DNA from: a virus | IMG/VR virus record: IMGVR_UViG_3300024343_000117 | Span: 1 to 23,692 of that record | DNA length: 23,692 nucleotides | Reading direction: 5' to 3' (one strand) | Part shown: piece after piece, positions 20,218 to 23,692 of the stretch | Layout: the number at the start of each line of letters is the position of its first letter | Numbering within the stretch: the stretch's first letter is position 1 | Made by a program: the position numbers and the translations under genes | The notes under the pieces: model-generated | The model's input: the letters and a program-made list of their open reading frames with translations, nothing else | The model's database searches: none | What the model was told of the DNA's origin: nothing

Positions 20218-20247
20218 TTGTAATATAAAAAAAAATCACTACATTTG
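20218..20247 (+). promoter_or_regulatory. promoter candidate for the plus-strand genes
   Basis: TTG (20218-20220), 19 bases, then TACATTTG (20240-20247): a full match to TTG-N17-23-TAnnTTTG. The predicted start lies at about 20253-20254, at or next to the ATG at 20254, so the mRNA may be leaderless. Confidence 0.62.
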
Positions 20248-20253
20248 ATCATA

Positions 20254-20400
20254 ATGAGAAGAATTATAGGTACAATAATGTATTTTTGGGGAGCACTAGT
20301 TCCTATTAAACACATGTACATACCTAAGACTTTGAGCTTGTTAACTTTTATTGCACTTGTTGCAATTATAATTTACAATATTGTTAGGTACTTATCTTAA
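20254..20400 (+). CDS. small two-pass membrane protein, 48 aa
   Basis: First plus-strand gene. MRRIIGTIMYFWGALVPIK is partly hydrophobic and TLSLLTFIALVAIIIYNIV is a clear membrane helix. No family. The ATG coincides with the predicted transcription start, and its stop overlaps the next ATG by one base (TAATG). Confidence 0.6.
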   Translation: MRRIIGTIMYFWGALVPIKHMYIPKTLSLLTFIALVAIIIYNIVRYLS

Positions 20401-20624
20401 TGACATTTAAAGATTACATAGAGGACAGAGGATTTAAGTATCATGAACCTACAGACTCATACAGAAAGAGTAAGGGGTTTGGTAGATTCATTACAGTAGA
20501 GAAGATCTGTTCAACACTCTTTACAGTTAAAGATGAGAACACTGTAATATTTGACAACTTCATAGACAGCTTCGAACAATTTAAACAAATAATAAATAAA
20601 ACATTAGAAGAATATGGAAACTGA
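20400..20624 (+). CDS. hypothetical protein, 74 aa
   Basis: Small alpha/beta protein (DYIEDRGFKYHEPTDSYRKSK..RFITVEKICSTLFTVKDENTVIFDNFIDSFEQFKQIINKTLEEYGN). Two strands and a C-terminal helix are suggested by pattern. No family is recognised. It overlaps the previous gene by one base and the next by 11 bases, so all are translated from one message. Confidence 0.7.
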   Translation: MTFKDYIEDRGFKYHEPTDSYRKSKGFGRFITVEKICSTLFTVKDENTVIFDNFIDSFEQFKQIINKTLEEYGN

Positions 20625-20940
20625 AGAAAAAACTATAACAATATTGCCTAATGACAGCAGTGGTTATATCACTTCAAATAATAATACACTTGGTAACTAC
20701 GTATATCACACAGGTATCAACACTGGTGGTCTACATACTGCTGGTAGCATTGGTGATGCAGCTACCGTCTGGAATAGTAATCCATGCGAATTAGTTATTT
20801 ATGGAGATATTGATAATGTTAAGACTGAAGAAGATCTTGAGGTTCTTATGTCAAAATTAACTGACCTTGAAAACAAGGTCAAAGCTAGACTTGAAGCGAT
20901 TAAAGGAAAGAAAGTTAAAAGAAGAAAATTAGATATTTAA
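20614..20940 (+). CDS. hypothetical protein with Gly/Asn-rich N-terminus, 108 aa
   Basis: The first 65 residues are rich in Gly, Asn, Ser and Thr (TSNNNTLGNYVYHTGINTGGLHTAGSIGD), beta-type and possibly a short repetitive fold. The C-terminal 45 residues are helical and charged, ending KVKRRKLDI; a similar basic end (KRRKLKF) closes the 60-aa protein at 23119. No family is recognised. Overlaps its upstream neighbour by 11 bases. Confidence 0.7.
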   Translation: METEEKTITILPNDSSGYITSNNNTLGNYVYHTGINTGGLHTAGSIGDAATVWNSNPCELVIYGDIDNVKTEEDLEVLMSKLTDLENKVKARLEAIKGKKVKRRKLDI

Positions 20941-20957
20941 AATAAAAAAAATAAGAT

Positions 20958-21122
20958 ATGATATTAATTACAGGAATAATCGGGTTTATGATATTCTCAG
21001 CAATTTTTTTTGGATTAGGTGATATTAAGATAGAGTTAAGTTATAAAAATACTTTATTAGAAGAGAGAAATGAATTATTAAAAAGACAAAATGAGATAAT
21101 TCGAAAAAAATTAAGTAAATGA
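20958..21122 (+). CDS. membrane-anchored coiled-coil micro-protein, 54 aa
   Basis: One N-terminal membrane helix (residues 2-21, ILITGIIGFMIFSAIFFGL) is followed by a charged helix (LLEERNELLKRQNEIIRKKLSK) with coiled-coil character. Rz-like spanins have this layout, but the protein is short. A-rich leader (AAAAAAATAAGAT). Its stop overlaps the next ATG (ATGA). Confidence 0.6.
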   Translation: MILITGIIGFMIFSAIFFGLGDIKIELSYKNTLLEERNELLKRQNEIIRKKLSK

Positions 21123-21355
21123 TAACATTTTTAATAATAGTAGCTATTGTATCGTCAATAGCATCAGTGATAGGGTTGGTACTTGGGGCAAATGTTAGAA
21201 TAATGTTTTTTCCAGGGATCCTGATAGGAAGTTCGCATGATATCCATGATTACTCTTTCAAGAATGATGATGGAAAAGTGGAAGGGATGAAAATTAATCA
21301 ACTTCAGTTTTGCTTGATATTCATAGCAATTACTATAATATGGGAGGCAAAATAA
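21119..21355 (+). CDS. small membrane protein, 78 aa
   Basis: Hydrophobic helix 1 (residues 2-24, ITFLIIVAIVSSIASVIGLVLGA), a middle part FFPGILIGSSHDIHDYSFKNDDGK that looks extracytoplasmic, and a second hydrophobic stretch near the C-terminus (LQFCLIFIAITIIW). Translated in overlap with the 54-aa coiled-coil protein; the pair could form a membrane unit. No family recognised. Confidence 0.65.
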   Translation: MITFLIIVAIVSSIASVIGLVLGANVRIMFFPGILIGSSHDIHDYSFKNDDGKVEGMKINQLQFCLIFIAITIIWEAK

Positions 21356-21384
21356 AGCTATAACATTTTTGTATGATAGTAAAA

Positions 21385-21416
21385 TTTGCATTGGGTTGTA
21401 AAATAAACTATATTTG
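21385..21416 (+). promoter_or_regulatory. promoter of the plus-strand ncRNA
   Basis: TTTG (21385-21388), a 20-base spacer, then TATATTTG (21409-21416): a close match to the Bacteroidetes consensus. The predicted start is near 21423, just ahead of a dense set of hairpins and far from any ORF. Confidence 0.7.
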
Positions 21417-21422
21417 CAAAGA

Positions 21423-21794
21423 GTCATAGTGTTACCTCACTATTACAGTTCTGGACCTAACGGGAGGAACTTAGACATCGGATTTGTAGGCTAATTCAGC
21501 TGAGGGTTTCTCCGGTAGACTCGAAACAGACCTTTTGAATACTTTGTAAGTGTCGGGATAAATAAGGCAGGTAAAGCCACCCGAATGGGTCAAGAGAACA
21601 GACTTGCAAAAAAGTATAAAGGTTAAAGTGGAGGGATTAGTAATTTTCCCTTCTCACACGGCAAAACCTGCTTGCTGTGTAGGGATTACTATATACTTAA
21701 ATGACCTAGAGGAAAATATATATAAGTTGTTTTAATTGTTTTAATAATTGTGTTTCATACCTTACTGATATTCATCGGTAGGGTATTTTTTTTT
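21423..21794 (+). ncRNA. independent ~370-nt structured RNA
   Basis: It has its own promoter (21385-21416) and a strong terminator (21757-21794), and no ORF. Clear pairings: ATAGTG/CACTAT at the 5' end, ACCC-GAAT-GGGT (about 21579-21590), and a long composite hairpin AAGTATA (21612-21618) with TATACTT (21692-21698), TAGTAAT (21638-21644) with ATTACTA (21685-21691), then CCCT/AGGG, CACA/TGTG and GCAA/TTGC. Its apical loop ACCTGC (21666-21671) can pair with GCAGGT (21567-21572), a likely pseudoknot. I tested tmRNA, RNase P RNA and group I intron signatures by eye and none fits. Function unknown. Confidence 0.75.
21757..21794 (+). terminator. intrinsic terminator of the ncRNA
   Basis: ATACCTTACTGAT pairs with ATCGGTAGGGTAT (two wobble pairs) around a 4-base loop, followed by nine T. 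Downstream is a new promoter. Confidence 0.88.
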
Positions 21795-21802
21795 CTAAAC
21801 TG

Positions 21803-21832
21803 TTGTTTATTGAAATATTATTCATATATTTG
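21803..21832 (+). promoter_or_regulatory. promoter for the small-gene operon ending in groEL
   Basis: TTG (21803-21805), 19 bases, TATATTTG (21825-21832), a full match to TTG-N17-23-TAnnTTTG. Start is predicted near 21839, giving a short A-rich leader (ACGAAAAAATATTACAC) to the ATG at 21855. Confidence 0.7.
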
Positions 21833-21854
21833 ACTAAACGAAAAAATATTACAC

Positions 21855-22142
21855 ATGAGTAGAAGACCTAAAATGCCAGGACCATCAATATCTAGAGTGT
21901 TTAATATGAAAAAAGAAACACTTATTAAACATAATGCATTGATCGTACATAAAGGAAGTTCTCTATCTAGAAAACAAAGAGATGTAGTTCAGTCCAGAGT
22001 TGCATATGGATTAGAGAAAGGATTATATACTCACGATGAAGTGAATGCTGAGATATCAGAACTAGGGCTACATGTTGCTCAAGAAATTAATAATAAACTT
22101 AACGGATACACAGATGGAGATAGTTCTGAAGAACACGAATAA
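21855..22142 (+). CDS. hypothetical protein, 95 aa
   Basis: Starts basic (MSRRPKMPGPSISRVFNMKKETLIKHN), continues with a helical section (SLSRKQRDVVQSRVAYGLEKG), and ends with an acidic tail (GYTDGDSSEEHE). No family recognised. It is the first gene behind the promoter at 21803-21832 and overlaps the next gene by 29 bases. Confidence 0.72.
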   Translation: MSRRPKMPGPSISRVFNMKKETLIKHNALIVHKGSSLSRKQRDVVQSRVAYGLEKGLYTHDEVNAEISELGLHVAQEINNKLNGYTDGDSSEEHE

Positions 22143-22353
22143 GCTTGAAGAGAAAGTGGTTAAGCATGTTGAGGAAGCTGCAAGTAGAGATGATTCTTAT
22201 CTTACACTATATGCTGCTGACTCAATTATAAATGAAGTTAACTTAACATTAAGAGGTATGAACCTTGGTAGAGTTGAGTATGGGAAGAATGATTTACATT
22301 TGACCAATCTGGGAGTGTACATTCAAGTAAAAACAATAGACAAATACGTATAG
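22114..22353 (+). CDS. hypothetical protein, 79 aa
   Basis: I chose ATG 22114 (MEIVLKNTNKLEEK) over an upstream ATG at 22072 because that one would overlap the previous gene by 71 bases. The protein has a charged helix (NKLEEKVVKHVEEAASRDDS), a helix YAADSIINEVNLTLRG and beta strands at the end (GVYIQVKTIDKYV). No family is recognised. Confidence 0.66.
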   Translation: MEIVLKNTNKLEEKVVKHVEEAASRDDSYLTLYAADSIINEVNLTLRGMNLGRVEYGKNDLHLTNLGVYIQVKTIDKYV

Positions 22354-22354
22354 C

Positions 22355-22630
22355 ATGGATAATAATGAAGAATTTGAATTTGAGTTTATACCTAAAGAAT
22401 CTTTAGATGAAAACACAATAATATTTCAGATAGATGATGAGGATGGTGATCCAAAAGAAGTTATCAAAGTAGATGAGGATGGGTTTCATATTTATGGAGA
22501 AAGACTGAAAAGTGCCAACGATGTAGCAGCTGCCTTTAGACACTTCTTTTCCCAAGTAGGTTATGACCTAGATAAAGATGGGCGTATAATAGCAGAAGAG
22601 ATTAAGGGAATAGAAGAAAAAGAAGATTAA
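22355..22630 (+). CDS. hypothetical protein with EF-hand-like loop, 91 aa
   Basis: Acidic protein. Residues 71-82, DLDKDGRIIAEE, fit the 12-residue EF-hand calcium loop (Asp1, Asp3, Asp5, Gly6, Ile8, Glu12), and the preceding helix (NDVAAAFRHFFSQVGY) is in place. The middle part VIKVDEDGFHIYGERLKSANDVAAAF recalls a small phage protein family that has a DEDGF-x-I-x-G core; in that family the later loop is not always an EF-hand. One calcium site at most; function unknown. A 1-base gap separates it from the upstream stop. Confidence 0.68.
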   Translation: MDNNEEFEFEFIPKESLDENTIIFQIDDEDGDPKEVIKVDEDGFHIYGERLKSANDVAAAFRHFFSQVGYDLDKDGRIIAEEIKGIEEKED

Positions 22631-22634
22631 GGCC

Positions 22635-22775
22635 ATGACAGTAACAATAAATATAGCAGAATGGATTTTATACTTTTTAGTGATTTGGTTAGCACTTGGT
22701 CTGGCTGATAATACTTTAGCTCTTTACAAAAGATATTTAGAGTGGAAAATAAAAAAAATTAAAGACAAAAATTAA
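22635..22775 (+). CDS. single-pass membrane micro-protein, 46 aa
   Basis: Starts at ATG 22635, 4 bases past the EF-hand-like gene. One membrane helix (residues about 6-24, NIAEWILYFLVIWLALGLA) with a basic C-terminal helix (LYKRYLEWKIKKIKDKN). No family. The position within the tight gene string and its same-strand coupling support it. Confidence 0.62.
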   Translation: MTVTINIAEWILYFLVIWLALGLADNTLALYKRYLEWKIKKIKDKN

Positions 22776-22779
22776 AAGT

Positions 22780-22896
22780 ATGATCAAATTTAAATACGAT
22801 GTAATATTGGGTTTGGTATCTTGGGTTATTGGAGAGCCATTATCAAAACAGAAGAAAAGTAAGAAAAGAAGAACTAAACAACATTTAGGAAAATAA
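22780..22896 (+). CDS. basic micro-protein, 38 aa
   Basis: ATG 22780 to TAA 22896. Hydrophobic middle (VILGLVSWVIGEP) then a Lys/Arg-rich tail (KQKKSKKRRTKQH). No family. One base separates its stop from the next ATG. It may be membrane-associated or RNA-binding; both are guesses. Confidence 0.55.
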   Translation: MIKFKYDVILGLVSWVIGEPLSKQKKSKKRRTKQHLGK

Positions 22897-22897
22897 T

Positions 22898-23119
22898 ATG
22901 AGCAGGTTCAAAGAAATAGTAAATGGATACTCCAACTTAGTTAAATCAAAACTAGGAGTGTCATCTGATGAGGATGAGAAGATATTTTCTGCTAGGAGAA
23001 CTATATGCAATGCATGCCCTCATAAAATGTTAGAGAAAGATAGATGTGGAAAATGTGGTTGCCCACTTCCTGCTAAGACAAGATCATTAATCACAAACTG
23101 CCCGGTAGGGAACTGGTAA
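22898..23119 (+). CDS. zinc-ribbon phage protein, 73 aa
   Basis: Residues 34-73 carry CNACPH (Cys37, 40), CGKCGC (Cys50, 53, 55) and CPVGNW (Cys68), a CxxC...CxxCxC...C pattern with PLPAKTR between. That signature is common in small tailed-phage proteins of unknown function and suggests a structural zinc. N-terminal 30 residues form a helix (SRFKEIVNGYSNLVKSKLG). The next ATG overlaps its stop by one base. Confidence 0.75.
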   Translation: MSRFKEIVNGYSNLVKSKLGVSSDEDEKIFSARRTICNACPHKMLEKDRCGKCGCPLPAKTRSLITNCPVGNW

Positions 23120-23301
23120 TGAGAGAAAAGGAGAATAGTATTGGAGACATGCTTTACTTATATAAGAAAGTTATGAGTGGTGATGAAGACATGGAGTTTT
23201 TCAAGGATATCCTGGAAAGACATTCAATGTTTGGTGATTCAGGAATTGATGCAATGAAGGAAGAGGGTAAAACTTGTAAAAGAAGAAAATTAAAATTTTA
23301 A
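23119..23301 (+). CDS. hypothetical protein, 60 aa
   Basis: Helical, acidic protein (IGDMLYLYKKVMSGDEDMEFFKDILERH) with a basic C-terminus (GKTCKRRKLKF) similar to that of the 108-aa protein at 20614. No family is recognised. The start overlaps the zinc-ribbon gene by one base, and 4 bases separate it from the next ATG. Confidence 0.68.
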   Translation: MREKENSIGDMLYLYKKVMSGDEDMEFFKDILERHSMFGDSGIDAMKEEGKTCKRRKLKF

Positions 23302-23305
23302 GAAT

Positions 23306-23692
<387 letters not shown>

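Noticed and set aside
21164-21427. Minus-strand frame antisense to the 78-aa membrane gene
   Set aside because: It overlaps the coupled plus-strand genes and the ncRNA promoter, and shows no recognisable protein.
21423-21794. tmRNA, RNase P RNA or group I intron
   Set aside because: TTCTGGACCTAACGGG loosely recalls the tmRNA 5' end, but there is no tRNA-like 3' half and no tag reading frame; RNase P and intron core motifs are absent.
22072-22113. Upstream ATG for the 79-aa gene
   Set aside because: It would overlap the 95-aa gene by 71 bases; ATG 22114 gives the usual short overlap.

Overview
This AT-rich window is most likely part of a large double-stranded DNA phage (or phage-like element) of a Bacteroidetes host, probably a flavobacterium. 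Three things point to this. Replication genes lie among many very small, tightly overlapping ORFs (TAATG or ATGA junctions). Promoters fit the Bacteroidetes TTG-N17-23-TAnnTTTG pattern with A-rich leaders in place of Shine-Dalgarno sites. Several proteins belong to families familiar from phages. No capsid, tail or terminase gene is visible.

Layout. Positions 1-6351 (minus strand) hold a dense replication operon: an ATP-dependent DNA ligase (cut by the window edge), a DnaB/RecA-type helicase, zinc-binding mini-proteins, a possible replication-organiser protein, an SF2 helicase and several unknowns. Positions 6352-11200 (minus) hold structured RNA, a Cys-rich phage protein, an SPFH/band-7 membrane protein and a stand-alone DnaA domain IV protein. 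Positions 11200-19690 (minus) are unusual: tRNA-Gln and three odd tRNA-like elements, three tiny lipoproteins, a tandem paralog pair and long gene-free stretches full of hairpins. Positions 19695-20177 encode a DUF2829/Tad2-type protein, a family known to sequester Thoeris immune signals. From 20254 transcription diverges to the plus strand: small membrane and unknown proteins, an independent ~370-nt structured RNA with its own promoter and terminator, more small genes, and the start of a phage GroEL at the right edge.

The most unusual aspect is RNA. At least 4 kb of the 8.6-19.7 kb interval has no protein gene but carries nested hairpins, GNRA-type loops, terminators, and sequence and stem motifs repeated between distant sites. 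Two tandem modules (8632-8937 and 8940-9442) share five ordered motifs, and a related piece recurs near 15.2-15.4 kb. Near-canonical acceptor and T arms joined to aberrant anticodon arms occur at 11.2 and 17.6 kb, with a weaker case at 15.5 kb. This recalls the large ornate phage RNAs (GOLLD, ROOL) that sit near phage tRNAs, but I could not assign any of it to a known family. A conserved hairpin leader also precedes both members of the paralog pair, and a different 23-nt leader motif precedes two other small genes.

All pairings, motif matches and identities were read by eye. No database search or folding was run.
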